From Alviniconcha marisindica (Eukaryota > Mollusca > Gastropoda > Provannidae), in contig JABMCL010003852.1 of NCBI GenBank assembly GCA_018857735.1, forward strand, positions 217,501 through 281,500: 64,000 nucleotides of DNA, in the 5' to 3' direction. The translations under genes were made by a program, and so were the position numbers. Shown here piece by piece: positions 12,372 to 26,800 of this stretch (its first letter is position 1; each line of letters begins with the position of its first letter). A model generated the notes under the pieces. That model ran no database searches, was not told where the DNA came from, and saw nothing but the letters and a program-made list of their open reading frames with translations.

Positions 12372-13371
12372 GTCCACGTGCATCACTTTAACCCATATAT
12401 GCCCAGATTTTTTTTAACACAAAATACCCCGAGGCAAAAAGCCTTCCTGTTCTTGCAAATGGTGGCCTCCTCCAAGAAACAACAGCGAGAAATACTCAAC
12501 CACCTCGTCTTTCAATAAAGGAAGTCCCACTTCAGAGGTCCGTGCCAGCAGGATGCCAGAATTACACTCAGCTAAAACCGACTAACTAAACCAGCTATGT
12601 GTCCTGAAAAGAAAAAAAAGAAACAGAACAGGCCCATACTACTTCCTGGCGGCCGAAAAACAACCCATCAAAAAAAAAATTATATATATATATATATAAT
12701 AATAATAAAATACGCACAATACATTATATATAGTACGAAATCCATCACGTATACAACTCACAGAGGAGTCACCGTTTCTGATCTTAGGGCTGAAGGCGGT
12801 CTGCACTAAGTCCAGTTTCAACGTTGCTTTACGTCTACAGAGTCCATAAGGACTAATACGGACGGGGAGCCCAGGACGGCCACCTAAACCTTCACACAAA
12901 CTCCTGAGCTCTGACACCAAGTCCAGCGTTTTCACAGGTTTATATAACCTATTCCCCTTTCTCCTACGCTGAAACCGGAAAAGGGATCATTCCACCTCTG
13001 ACATTCAGGCGTTCGTTTTCAGCCAGACAAATGCTTTCGGCTGCCCCGGCCGCACTCTCCACAATCCAAACAAATGGTTCTGCCACGAGCCACTGCCTCC
13101 AGTGGCGACAACGTCGTATTTTCCCTGCTCTCTCTCTCTCGTCTGAACCCCGGCTTGGCAGGTAGCTATAGGCCAGCGTGGCCCCGTGACGGCAATCTAA
13201 AGTCCTGTACAAACTACGACCGCGGCGACTTTTGTTTTAGCAGCCATCGAAAACAATGCTTGCTACTTTTGCACCATATTTGAAGTGGTTTGGGGGAAAT
13301 GTGTACGGGGGCAACCCGGTACCGTCCACTGCACAGAAATCGATAGCGATGCATTAAAGTTAGAGGGAGGA
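12372..13371. other. Intergenic, no gene seen
   Basis: AT repeats near 12672-12695, a partial SINE-related stretch near 12825-12860, and otherwise unique sequence. Confidence 0.5.
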
Positions 13372-13450
13372 GGCGTGGCCCAGTGGTCAAGATAGCCCGG
13401 GATCGAGAGGCTGCGGGTTCGAATCCCGATTCAGACAGCAACTTTATCTC
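13372..13450 (+). mobile_element. Head of a second tRNA-derived SINE family
   Basis: GTGGCCCAGTGGTCAAGATA resembles an A box and GGGTTCGAATCCCG is a perfect B box with a T-arm stem. There is no acceptor stem and unrelated sequence follows, so this is a SINE head and not a tRNA gene. Confidence 0.6.
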
Positions 13451-14330
13451 CTCTCTCCTTGGTGTCAGGGTGGTGGACTCGGCATCTAGTCCTTCGGATA
13501 CGGAAGGGGGAGAGGGTGGTGGATGACGGGGGAGGTGGGGGGGGGGGGGGGGGGGGGAAGAGAGACAGAGACAGAGAGAGACAGAGACAGAACGTGAACA
13601 CATTTTACAAGGACTGCAGCTTGGGTTCCTTCAGACAGAACGTGAACTAGTCCTTTCTCTTACCGACAGATGGGCGGGGGGACTTCAACACTATTTTGCA
13701 AGGATTGTAGTTTTAGAAACTAGTCCTAGCTACGCTACCAGTCAGCGAGCGAGAGCGAGAGAAAGAGAGAGAGAGAGCAGGACGTCCGGTGTATTTGCAC
13801 ATCTGTGAAAGAGCCAGCCACAACAGTAAAAAAAAGCTGCATGCCCTGGTTAAATTCTGTACCGATCCACTACCAATGTTAGGATCTATCAGACTGGATG
13901 ATGCCACTCTGCTGCAGCCGGCTTTCTTCTAAATTTGTATGCACAGCCTTGCCTTTCAACAAGCTTTCAACAAAATGGTGTACGACTCGGTAACCGGATG
14001 CTGAGAAACTGTTTCACAATAGCATGCCATGCTCGGAACTAGTTTACTTACATCACACAAAGATACGCAAGGTTACAGAAATCACACACCCACAACCACA
14101 TATATAAATCTCAAACAGGACTCTTTCCAACTCAGTCTTTCATGCAAACAGACATTTGAAACCAGCTTTTATTGGTCTCCAAATGCAATATGTAGAGTAA
14201 CACAGAAACCAAAAAGGGACCCCAAAAAGTAAAAAACACCCCTGAGTAAGTTCAATTCACAATTCAGGTCATGTAATTTTTAACAAAAACTTGAGAAAAA
14301 ATAGACATGCAAACAGTTCACAATCAGAGG

Positions 14331-14503
14331 AACCCTTAGTGATCAACACCAAAGAGGGAAGGAGGGAAGGGGGGCTGGGGGGTGGAGACTGGGGCAATGG
14401 GAGACATCTGATGAAGCAGGAAGATGTAGAGTTGGAGGGGTGTGGGGGGGTGGGGGTATTCCCACAGAGATATCAAAACAGAGCAGAGTCCTCATCTGAA
14501 GCA
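14331..14503 (+). repeat. Dispersed repeat, copy 2
   Basis: Second copy of the family at 5686-5864, with the same G-rich interior and the same right end (CCTCATCTGAAG). Confidence 0.8.
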
Positions 14504-15957
14504 AAACTTTTGAACTTTAAAATGGAAGATCTCAGGGCTGGGGGGAAGGGGGGTGGGGCATGCTGGACGGGGAATGCGGAGGGAAAAAAGGGGGGCGGGG
14601 GTGGGGGGTAATGTGTCTAACTGTCCCCATCAGTCAATCATGTGTTGACGATTAAGAGGAGCAAATGCTTATTATGCTCACATATGCAAGGAGCTTGAAG
14701 ATGGATCTAGGTCATCGAAACTGGTACAAATGTGTAGAACTCAACAACGGCCATATATCTAAACGCAAAGTCCAAACGACCTTCCGTCTGAAATGTGCCA
14801 CAGCTACAGTCTGCTCATGAAATAAACGTGTTAAACGTCTCCCCAACGCACAATGCATCTGCGTACACAATTTTGAATCCAGCCCATCAAAACCTGCCAC
14901 GAAAAACCTACTCTTAGTTCCACCTTCTCATGACAACAGTGGCCTCAAGGCAGGGGTAGGCAGGTCGGTATGACCTCAAGACAGGTCACAGTATCTCAAA
15001 ATAGAATTAAGGAAGCATCACTGAGCAAAGGCAGGGGTAGGTAGGTCGGTATGACCTCAAGGTAGGTCATAGTATCTCAAAATAGGATTAAGCATCACTG
15101 AGCAGAGTATAAAAGTTACAGCTTAAAGCTTTGGTGAAAAAGACCAAATGAATGCTACTGCTGTCAGAAAAAATATTTAATGCAAATTTTTGCTTGAGAA
15201 TATCGACTCCTTCCAAGGGCAAGTTGGCCATCTTGAGCAAATGCTCCAGCACATCAATGTTTCAGTTTCTACTTCAACATTTCTTAACACATGTGGTACA
15301 ATGTATCCAGTATGCTTTTTCAGCAGGCTGCTAACACTGTAGCCTTGAAAAATGTAAAACGTTGCCAAAATGGGCATGCATTTATTCTGCTCCAGAGAAG
15401 TTCTCGTCAAACTGTAGTTTAAACAAAGTCTGTGAAAATGACAACATCGGGAGTGTGCAGACACAGGAAACACGAAGTATATCATTTAAATATATACACA
15501 GGCCGAAGCCATTAGCAGCATTACAGGGACAATCTGGTCCAGCATGAAACATCCAGACAAAATTTCAACTCAACTGGATCAGAGCCTAACGACAAAATGC
15601 AACCGTTTCACCTTTCAGACGTTGCCATGGTCGTATTATCATGATGATCGACTAAGAACTTACTGACACAGCAAAACCTTATTTTCACTTTTTGGATGCC
15701 CCATTAATCTTGAAATTAGGTCAAGGTCACAAAAACTGGTATAAAACTTGTGTCCAACTCAATAGGGGTTATCATCATGCAATGTTGCAAAATGGCCTGC
15801 TTATACACAGACTAAAACTATTTCTTTGAAATGTCAGTATTATGGTACGTCTGTCACAGAAGGCAGCCAAACACTGACTAACAAACAAACCTGCACATGT
15901 TTTACGACAGTCCCAAACCATGGCAGCATCATGTTCAAGGCTTGCAAGATGAAGCTC
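14504..15957. other. Unique sequence with one duplication
   Basis: A duplication of about 75 bp lies at 14949-15100 (GGCAGGGGTAGGCAGGTCGG unit). The rest is unique and AT-rich and could be 3' UTR of the minus-strand gene whose stop is at 17464; this is inference. AATAAA occurs on the minus strand near 14168 and 15375. Confidence 0.4.
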
Positions 15958-16560
15958 TTAATACAGGATTGCTGCCCAAAACCCAGCAAGCAACATTTAG
16001 GTTTTGATTACAGCTCTTAATACAGGATTGCTGCCCCAAACCCAAGAAGCAACATTTAGGTTTTGATTACAGCTCTTAATACAGGAATGATGCCCCAAAA
16101 CCCAACAAGCAACATTTAGGTTTTGTTTACAGCTCTTAATACAGGAATGATGCCCAAAACCCAAGAAGCAACATTTAGGTTTTGTTTACAGCTCTTAATA
16201 CAGGAATGATGCCCAAAACCCAAGAAGCAACATTTAGGTTTTGTTTACAGCTCTTAATACAGGAATGATGCCCAAAACCCAAGAAGCAACATTTAGGTTT
16301 TGTTTACAGCTCTTAATACAGGAATGCTGCCCCAAACCCAACAAGCAACATTTAGGTTTTGACTGAAGTTCAAAGCATCAGATTGCAGTCAACAACTTGT
16401 GAGAAGCAACCTGGAGATTTCAGTTTAAGCTCTTATCACTGGATTGCCGCCCAAAACCGAACAAGCAACATTTAGGTTTTGATTACAGCTCTTACTCTTA
16501 GCACTGGATTGCTGCCCAAAACCCAACAAGCAACATTTAGGCTTTGATTAAACCTTGAGC
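15958..16560. repeat. Minisatellite, unit about 60 bp
   Basis: Seven tight units plus two looser ones of ACAGCTCTTAATACAGGAAT, ATGCCCAAAACCCAAGAAGC and AACATTTAGGTTTTG. Confidence 0.95.
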
Positions 16561-16954
16561 ATCAGATTGCAGTAAAAAAAACAAATGTACATAAAGGAAT
16601 GGCCACTGGCAGATGCATAATTTGCATTATACATATATATGACTAGAACAAAGAGAGGCACCTCATACATTTCAACATTCGGTCCTTCATTTTAGGAAGG
16701 ATGTAGCACAAAGACAAGTCTGCTCCCAGCCAATTAAGATGGGAAAGTTCAAAACGTCCAACAGGAACATGACATCACCTGTCCATGGATTCACATTTGT
16801 GTCTTGCATCAATCTGAAGCTTGTCATAATGTCATAGTTCCAAGTTTTACAGTGCGCCAAAGTTGTATCAAATTGTATTGAGCTCCAATGCTCGTAGAAT
16901 GTCACTCACAATCCAAACCCATATAATGCCTTTAAAAAAAAAAAAAAATCAGCA

Positions 16955-17235
16955 GCCAACTTGCAGTGGAATACTATATATAATTATAACAGGTAACATC
17001 CAGCATTTGACTTTGATTTGCAGCAGAACACTTGTCATCTTGTAAGTACACAACACAAACTTGCAGTGTTTGGCTTCAATTCGTTGTAGAACTCTTGCTT
17101 ATGAATAGTTAACATCCAATCCTGCACTTCACTTTGATTTGCAACAGAACACTTGTCATCTTGTAAGGACACATCACGAACTTGCAGTGCTTGGCTTCAA
17201 CTCGCTGTACAACACTTGTCTATGAACAGTTAACG
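16955..17235. repeat. Tandem duplication, unit about 120 bp
   Basis: Two and a half copies containing TTTGATTTGCAGCAGAACAC and TTGTCATCTTGTAAGTACAC. It lies 200 bp beyond the stop codon of the 677-aa frame. Confidence 0.9.
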
Positions 17236-17371
17236 TCGAGCACCGGACCTGAATTTGCAACAGAATGCTTGCACACATGCCTTTACAAGCATCACAACAG
17301 CAGCAGCTACGGCACATCTCTCGGGCTTGCGCCCACCATCTCGCCAGCTTGACCAAGCGTGGCCTGACTGC

Positions 17372-17485
17372 CTTTTATGCAGGGCTGCACGCCAGTTCTC
17401 ACCACGACGCCTACAGCGAAACTGCCTTTATGCAGGGCTGCACGCCAGTTCTCACCACGACGCCTACAGCGAAACTGCCTTTTGC
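17372..17485. repeat. 50-bp tandem duplication over the stop codon region
   Basis: Two and a half copies of a unit with GGGCTGCACGCCAGTTCTCA and CCACGACGCCTACAGCGAAA. The last copy overlaps the final codons and TAG of exon I. Confidence 0.9.
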
Positions 17486-17763
17486 AGAGCTGCCTTCTGC
17501 GTGTGGACACAGTCTGTGGGTGGCCGGCCGAAACCACCCAACGCTCCTCTTGCACTGCTGTCCAGACTTCTTCCCCTCCTCTCCATGCTGGCGCCGTTTC
17601 CCTCCGAGTCTGGGTCTTCTTGCTCGCCGTCCCTTCCAGGCAAACCGCCAACACTCTGGTCCTGTGGCAGCTTCAGTCTGCTCCTTGCCCTCCCTGTCTC
17701 CATGTTCATGAAGCCCCATACCTCGGGCATCTTCCAGTCCAATGGCTCAAAATACTTTACATC
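17464..17763 (-). CDS. Unrecognised gene, exon I (probable last coding exon)
   Basis: A TTGCAG acceptor follows a CA-rich microsatellite. The exon reads DVKYFEPLDWKMPEVWGFMN and then about 75 polar, Gly/Arg/Glu-rich residues to a TAG stop at 17464-17466. A roughly 50-bp tandem duplication lies just past and partly over the stop. Without an internal splice the protein ends here. If a phase-1 donor inside the exon is used, it could join the membrane exon at 8977-9223. Confidence 0.55.
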   Translation of the reverse strand, partial: DVKYFEPLDWKMPEVWGFMNMETGRARSRLKLPQDQSVGGLPGRDGEQEDPDSEGNGASMERRGRSLDSSARGALGGFGRPPTDCVHTQKAALQKAVSL

Positions 17764-17824
17764 CTGCAACACACACACACAGATGTACAAATACAGCACA
17801 CACACACACAGATGTACAAATACA

Positions 17825-17855
<31 letters not shown>

Positions 17856-20800
17856 TGTACAAATACATCACACATACACACACACATGTACAAATACATC
17901 ACACACACACAGATGTACAAATACATCACACACACACACACACACAGATGTACAAATACATCACACACACACACAATATACACACCATACACCCACAGAT
18001 CCAACCAGAGACAGACACGCACACACCACATGATCAAAATTATATTCTATAATTCAGGCTCCGTAACTGTAGTTAAAACAATCTGAGGGACAGACAATAT
18101 CAAAAAGAGGAAAAGGATGGTCACTTAGAAAAGGAAAAAACAACAACAAAAACACGTGATCAAAAAATGGTTTCAGGCTATGATTTCTATGATTATGAAC
18201 AACTCGTCAAAATAATGGTCAGAATATCACCACAAGTAATACTAATAATTAAAATATTTATAAAGCACAGAATCTTGTCCATGGAGACTATTCTAAGTGC
18301 ATACACACGTGCAAGTGCACCTGCACACAGGGGCACCTGCACACAAGAGCATTCCGTCTATACAAAGCTTAATTTACACAGCTTAAACAACAAGCAGCAG
18401 AGAGAGATTTGAGATGAATGAAGACAGCAGCATGGAACATAAAACATGGCAGGCCTATAGTTTGGGAAAAAAAAGAGACTATAGATGTAGACAAGTGACT
18501 ACTGCATGCACCACCACCACAAGGAAAGCAGTAATGGAAGCAACAACAGATGTACAATATCTCAGCATGCTAAAAAGAAAAACATACGCCACTAAAATCA
18601 CCTTCAGCTCTCGTCAGCTACTGTGTACTAACACCAACCAAAAAACAACTATGGCACATTGTTGCCCCCCCCGCCCCCCCACCCCCCCTTTTTGTTTTTG
18701 ACCAAAAAGTTTGTGTAAAAAATATTTTTAAAAAGACAGAGCTGTGAAGCCTGGTACAGCTCCAGCCCAGGTCCGGTACAATCTAAGAGCTACTTTAAGG
18801 AGTTTGACGATTTTCTTCAACCAGTACAGATCTGGTTGTTATACATGTGGCATATGCTCACTGAATTTAGCAAATCCACCAGCTCTTCCCATCCCGGTGT
18901 ATTCATGTCTGTGCATTTGAAACACAGTTGCACACGCAAACTCTCACAGGGCTCCCTGTGGGTCTCTATGTTTTAGAAGAGGAATAAAGACAAATCAAGT
19001 TCGAACCTTCTAGTTCTACCTGGTGAGTGACAAGTGATTACAAAATCAAGTGACAGTGATTGATATGCTTCACTTCCATGAAGTAAACTGACCCACTTCC
19101 ATGAAGTAAACTGACCCACATCCATGAAGTAACCTGACCCACTTGCATGAAGAAACCTGACCCACTTCCATGAAGAAGAAACCTGACCCACTTCCACGAA
19201 CAAAAACGATTTCCAGGTCACTAGGAGAATGCTTGATACCGCAGTAGTTTTCAAGCTCACCTCCCCTTTCAACAAAATGTAGCCAATCTTTTCACGTTCA
19301 CACTTGTCGACCATGTGGTGCCAGTCGGGGGGTTTCTGGTGTGACAGACGACTTGCGGACAACTCCACCAGCTTCTGAGCAGAATAGCGCCCGCCCGGGG
19401 GCAGGGCTGGCAAACATTAAACACCAGCACATCACCACCACAACATAACACCGGCACATCAACACCGGCAAGTCACCACAACATAAACACCAGCACATCA
19501 ACATTGGCAAGTCGCCACAACATAAACACCACCACATCATCACCACATAAACACATCATCACAACATAAACACCACACATCAGGACCATGCCATAAACAC
19601 CACCACAACATAAACATATCACCATCACAACATAAACACCAGCACAACATGAATACCAACACCACTACATCAGCACCAGTCACTGACACCAACACAACAC
19701 AGTCATAAACACTAGCACATCACCTGCACAATGTAAACACCAGTACATCACCACCAGTCATAAACACCAGTACAGTCATAAACACTAGCAGGTCACCACC
19801 ACAGTCATAAACACCAGCACATCACAACAGCACATCACCACCATAACATAAACACCAGTACATCCACAACACAAACATGTAAACACCAGCACATAACTCA
19901 AACACCAGTACACCATACAAACATGTAAACACCAGCAAATCTCCACCAAAACATAAACACCAGTACATCAACAACATAAACATGCAAGCACCAGCATATC
20001 TACAACACAAACATGTAAACACCAGCACATCCCCAACAGTCACAACATGTAAACATCAGCCCATCCCCAACACAAACATGTAAACACCACCACAACACAA
20101 ACATGCACACACCAATATGTAATACATCAATAGCATACCAATGTGAAAAGTCTAAAAACAACGTACATTAACACACAAGCATGTAAGCATCAATCTTATA
20201 AATCCACACAGAAACATGACAAATACAAACAAATCAACAATGGTACATCAATAAACACAAGTATATAAAAGTTTAAAACACTGGTACAGTAATAACACAA
20301 AACACCAACACAAGTTCCAACACAATGAAATTTTAACATCACAAATACCAGTAACTCCCCCACCCCCATATGTACTGGAATGTTAATGCCCACAAACACC
20401 ATAACCAATATGTACTGGAATGTGAAAACCCACAAATACCAGTATTCCACACACACACACACACGGAGGAATGCCAACACACACAAGCACCAGTTTTTCA
20501 CAGACCTGAATGTTAACATCCACAAATACTGGTACCCTACACGCACCGGAGTAACAACACCTAAAAAACAGTAACCCCCTCCCACCAGTTAACATCACTG
20601 ATAAACACCAGTACCCCCCTAACACCGGAACCTTACCAAGACCCACAAATACCAGTACTCTATGGCACACACAGAGCGCCCACCAACAGGAAACACCGGC
20701 AGCGCAAGCAGACCGACAAAGCAAAAGCACAGGCATAGCAACACTTGGCAGAGTGACCGCAGAGTAAATATCTGGCCCATGCAAATTCCTGGCTCTGACC

Positions 20801-23800
20801 CTGGCTCGGGGCTGCAGTTACTAGTTCTCGTACCCAATACCAGCAAGCTCATGATCTTGCCAGAGGACAGCCCAGAGGCTCTGGCAGGAGTGATGATCAA
20901 GTCAGGGTAGTGCCGGAATAAGATGGGGTACAGTCGGGTATGGTAAGCGGTGTGATGGACGGACCAACTGACTGACTGAACTTTATCACACAGGGACAAA
21001 GCTTCATGGATGAATGCCTGTCAGGCAACCAGTTCTTGATACAATTACAACACAATCAAGCAATATAACAAAAAAGGAGAGAAAAAAAGGAAGAAACCAA
21101 CAAAAAAATGGGAGTGGGGGGGGGGGGGGAGAAGGAATGAAGGTTGGAGGAGGGGGTTCTGGTAAAGCTGGAACCTGCCACTCACCATGGAGCTTGACCA
21201 TGGTCAGTGGCATACCAATCTGCTCGCTCACTTCATCCACCTGCCCACAAACCATCATACAAGCCTGTCAGGCAACCATCAATCTGACAAGACAATCATC
21301 AATCTGACAAACCAGACACCCTGGTCACTCATTTCATACAGTGGCCAAGAAACCATCAAACAAACCAGTTAATCAGTCATCAAGGTTACAAACTTAACCT
21401 TACAGACAGAGAGACACAGCTGTCAACCATCGATGTGATGATCCTTCAGGTACACATGTCAATCGACCCCATAACCATCAGGCTAGCTACATCCATCCAA
21501 TCATTCATCACGGCTCAAAGCCACCTGTATTCTAGTAGATCCATCCAATCATTCATCAAAGCATAAGCCACCTGTCTGCTAGTTACATCCATGCAATCAT
21601 GTATCGCGGCTTAAAGCCACCTGTATGCTAGCTACATCCATGCAATCATTCATCACGGCTTAAAGTTACCTGTATGCTAGCTAGATCCATACCATCATTC
21701 ATCACGGCTTAAAGCCACCTGTCTGCTTGTTACATCCATGCCATCATTCATCACGGCTTAAAGCTACCTGTATACTAGCTAGATTCATACGTTCATCACA
21801 GCTTAAAGCCACCTGTATGCTAGCCAGATCCTTACAATCATTCATCAGGGCTTAAAGCCACCTGTATGCTAGCTAGATCCATACAAGCTAGATCCAGTCC
21901 TAAAAGTTATAGCCAGCTTTATGCTATAAGGATAAGTTATGGACAGCTACACTAGCTAGGTCTTCCACTTCCCAAAGCACCTCCACTCTAAGCCCGCCAC
22001 TCACCAAGCTAGGTGAACCACACTACTCACCAGAGTTAAAGCCAGCTTTACGCCTTTAAGTTATGGATAGCTACACTAGCTAGGTCTTCCACTTCCCAAG
22101 GCACCTCCACACTATGCCTGCCACTCACCAAGCTAGGTGAACCACACTACTCACCAGAGCCTCCGAACTGGTGCCAAAGTTCACCACAGCTGCGTCCCGC
22201 GTGGAAGTCAGCAGGCTGGATATGTCCTGCAAAAACAGAACAAAACTGAGAACTGCCCAGCGGCCCCTGCAGGTTACCAGTTACAGGAATCCTGACTCTC
22301 CAGTACACCTCACACTTCCCTGCTTTTACTCCCCCTGTCATGTAACCCTGTTGAAATTTATTGCCTTACAAATCAGCAAAACGTCAAAACAGTTTAAGAT
22401 CTTTCTCACCTGTTCTGTGTTTACGCAGGCTACCAGTTCAGAACTAGAAGTATGCAAAAGTCCTCCAAAGTCTGAACCATCCCCATGACTTATACACCAG
22501 GATATCGCACACGAAAATCATACATTTTGGCCCGTCACAAGACCGACAACAGGGATCATCTGCAGTATTTGACACACAGTATGAAATGATCACAACTGAG
22601 TGGAACAACCAGGCTTTTATACTGCCTAAATTTCTCATCAATAACTTTTGCATCAGCCCATTGTGTTTATGAAATAATTATGATTTAGCATCCAGACTTT
22701 TCACCAGTGACTGTGACGCAACAATGCTTTTTGTATTACCCAATTTTTCACCACAGTGAGTGAGAAGCAACTGTACATTAGCAACAAAAAGAAAATATAC
22801 CAATGTGCAATTTTATGGGGTGAGGGATAGAGGGGGGATATTTTCTATTTATGTGAGAAAAGTAAGCCAACTTCTTTCTTTATAAAAAAACAAGGGAAAA
22901 AAAGAAGAAGAAATAAACAAAAAAAGCCAATAAAATGACTGAATTGAAAGGGATGAACCAGATTTCTCACCATCAGTTTACTCATGTCTGAAGCCACCAA
23001 AGTGAGAGCGTAGCCAGGCCCCTCGGTGCCATCCGATACCCACAATTTGACATAATTGACCCCTGACGATGGGAGCTTGGCACTGAACAGAAAGAAAGCA
23101 GGATATAACAGCCTTTTTTTAATTTTGTAAAGCAATAAAGACACACTAATAAAGTCTCATGTCTGATATATGGTGATAACATAATAAGCAATTATATTTA
23201 TAAACTTATACTTTCAAGTGGTTTATCAAAAGCACCACAAAACTAGTCACTGTGTGTAAATTACACCACTTGCATTTACTTTGCAAAAGAACTTTTCAGA
23301 TATAATTATAAGTATTGTAGCCCGACAAAGGGGATTACCCCGAAAATTTGCAGATTATGTTTTTATCCAATAAAGAGCATTCTTCTGAACCTTTTAAAAA
23401 GTTTTATGTGTTCGGATCATCACTGTAACAAATAAAAATTCAAAAACAAATATTTGACAGTAAAAGGGAGTAAGCTGTCCAGAAGTCATCATACACAAAT
23501 GCATGACAGTAGCTATAGGTTTATAGTTATATATCATATTAACAATCATATGCACAGAAATAGCCATAGGTCTGGTCACACAAGCATGGAAATAGCAATC
23601 CGTCCAGTTGTACAAACAAGCATGGCAACATATTAAGGCCTGGTCATACAGGAATAGGAACAGCTGTTGGTCTTCCCATAAATGGAAGGCCAAGGGAACT
23701 GCCAAACATCCAGCCATGAAGGAAGAGAAATGACCATGAGACATTCTCACAACGCCCATCAGAGGGACATTCTCACAACGACCATAAGTGGGACAGTCTC

Positions 23801-26800
23801 ACAATGCCCATCAGAGGGACAGTCTCACAACGCCCATCAGAGGGACAGTCTCACAACGCCCATCCGAGGGACATTCTCACAACGCCCATCAGAGGGACAT
23901 TCTCACAACACCCATCAGTGGGACATTCTCACAACGCCCATCAGAGGGAGTCTCACAATGCCCATCAGAGGGACAGTCTCACAACGCCCATCAGTGGGAC
24001 AGTCTCACAACGCCCATCAGAGGGACAGTCTCACAATGCCCATCAGTGGGACAGTCTCACAACGCCCATCAGAGGGACAGTCTCACAACGCCCATCAGAG
24101 GGACAGTCTCACAACGCCCATCAGAGGGACAGTCTCACAACGCCCATCAGAGGGACAGTCTCACAACGCCCATCCGAGGGACATTCTCACAACGCCCATC
24201 AGAGGGACATTCTCACAACACCCATCAGTGGGACATTCTCACAACGCCCATCAGAGGGAGTCTCACAATGCCCATCAGAGGGACAGTCTCACAACGCCCA
24301 TCAGAGGGACAGTCTCACAACGCCCATCAGAGGGACATTCTCACAACGCCCATCAGAGGGACATTCTCACAACACCCATCAGTGGGACATTCTCACAACA
24401 CCCATCAGAGGGAGTCTCACAATGCCCATCAGAGGGACAGTCTCACAACGCCCATCAGAGGGACAGTCTCACAACGCCCATCAGAGGGGCATTCTTGCAA
24501 TGTCCATCAGAGGGATACTCGCGCAACGCCCATCAGAGGGACATTCTTGCAATGTCCATCAGAGGGACATTCTCTCAACGCCCATCAGAGGGACATTCTC
24601 ACCTGCCTGACAGTTCCTGCTGGGAGGATTCAGAGGTGGCTACAGGTTCCTGTGAAGAAGTGCCAGAGGTCAACAAGGGTTCCTGCAGCAAGGTGCCTGG
24701 AGAGGGCACCGGCTCCCTCAGGGAGGCATCGGACACGTCATCTTCGCAGCTGCTGGTCAAGGGGCACTGCCGACGAAGATGAGCCGCTCTTTTGGGAAGA
24801 AACACCCTACGCTTCAAGGTCTCCTGTGCAGCACCGAACGGAGATGTGGCCCTGCTGCTCTCTCTTTCCTCTCCAGCAGCCAATGTCTCCTTCATGCTCT
24901 CCCTTTCCGGTCCTTTGGCTGATGAGGCTTCATCCGTGCTCCCCCACTCTGACCCTGTTGCTGGCGAGGTCTCCACAGTGCTCTCCAATTCCGACCTCGA
25001 CAAGCTTGACAGAACCCCCGACGGGCTGCACCCTTCCAGGTCGGAGGCGGGACTGGAGGAGCTCTGCCCTGGGTCAGGATCCAGCACATTGCCCAGCCGC
25101 TGAGGTCTAACAGGGGAGATCTGGTACGGCTGGGTCGAGCTTGCATCCACCGTGGGCAAGCTGGGAGGACATTCCACCTCTGGACCTGCGACATCCGCGG
25201 CAGACCCATTGGAAGTTGTGTCTGACAAGCGTGTCAATGCTGAATCGCTCTTCACTGACGACTCCAAGCTGCCCTGCCTCTGCAACCGCTGACTCAGGAG
25301 CCTCTGCCGTCGTGCCGCGCTGTTTACTATGCTGCCATCTCCCAGTTCACCGCACCTCAGGACTTTCTGTTGGCTCGCTAAGCCATTTTCTGTGCTGACA
25401 GTTCTTGCTCTAGCTTCAAGCTCTAGTCTGTTGCGTTCAAGTGGTTTGCAAAGAGACGGGTCACTGGGGGTTGAAATGCATGGTGTGATACAGGTGTCCT
25501 CCAGTTTAGTCATCACATTTCCTCTCTCTCTAGGGTAGTGCTTTTCCATAACACTCGTCAATGGTCCCTGAAACAACCCCATCAAAAAACAAACATCAAG
25601 GAATTCAATTTTCATCAACGATCAAGGTAACACTCGCTTGCCATCTTCATAATAACCACACTATCAATTAATCAAATTAATGCATGCAGATAAATTGCTT
25701 TTCCTTTATCACTGTTTTTAGGCAGAATACTCATTTGTTCCTTCTTTGCTTGAAACAGCTGTGGAGGGTCGTAAAAAAAAAAATCACATCATGTCCTATT
25801 GAAAGCATTCATTTTTAACTCCTTGTGTGTTGCAAGAATGTCAATTAACTTAGTTAATGACCTGGGTAAGTCAAAATTCAAATATAGCAGCAAAGTTTAC
25901 AATTTTAAAATGCCAAAAACTGAAGCGCTCCCCAAGAGTTGTCAGCTGAAAGACCAAGAGGAAAATACACCAGTATACTATAATGTTACTGGCATACTGC
26001 TAGCAAAAGAGTAGTACTAGTACATTAACCCACTTACTGCCTAATACTAACTACTACTAGTAGCTAGTATACAAGGATGTCAACACAATAGTTACCCTGC
26101 TCACTAGAAAGACATGTACACCTTTCATCACACCATGCTGAGGTTTCATGTTGACCAGCATATTATCATGAAGGTCTTGTCAAAAGAATTTAAAAGAATG
26201 GGCAAAATTCAGTACTCTGGTGATGTGTAAATTGCGTACTGAAGTTGTCAGTAATCTGTAGAACTGCAGTTTCCTATTCTGTAAAAATACAGGCATAGTC
26301 TTTAAATTTTCTTTGTTGGTTTAACATCTACTTTGTTGCCGTTTTTAAACATCACTCTTACTAAACGATAACGCCTATTTCAGAAAAGACAGAAAGAGAG
26401 AGAGAGAGAAACGTATGCACTTTTTGTGCAGGTACTGTTTATATCTTAAGTATAATTCAGTATAAGACTCAGCCACATTTACAAATCTCCTGTTATTGCA
26501 TCTCTATTCCTTCCCCTTATGCTGTTGCTGTGCAGTGATGCTTGGTGCCCACTGACCTGGCTGTCACCTCCGTCCGGCAGCTGCTTGATGGCGTCCAGCG
26601 TACCGGTCCCCACTCCGTCCTGCGTAGGTTTGACGCCATCCCCTGCAACTGTGCAACAATCCACCCAAGGTCAACCGCCCATCGCATTTGCTGATTAGTA
26701 ATACTAGGTCCAGGGTGCATACTATAGTCATGTAGATCATCTGTGACAAATGTGCAGGACTTTTCTCCTGTGACTCTGCCCAGTGCAGAAGTTGAAACAG

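Noticed and set aside
13372..13450. A tRNA gene
   Set aside because: A and B boxes are present but no acceptor stem closes and no terminator follows; it fits a SINE head.
17255..18052. 265-codon plus-strand ORF
   Set aside because: Runs antisense to exon I and then into CA repeats; the minus-strand exon has better splice signals and composition.
20196..20784. Minus-strand Cys/Val-rich ORFs of about 130 codons
   Set aside because: Fall in degenerate A/C-rich intronic repeats and lack splice signals that fit the chain.
23682..25110. Plus-strand ORFs of 268-440 codons
   Set aside because: Frames of the 26-bp array; the right part is antisense to the open minus-strand exon C.
26568..26642. Donor GTGACA for exon B
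   Set aside because: Leaves phase 1, which would put a stop codon early in exon C; CAG|GTCAGT at 26557 keeps the frame.
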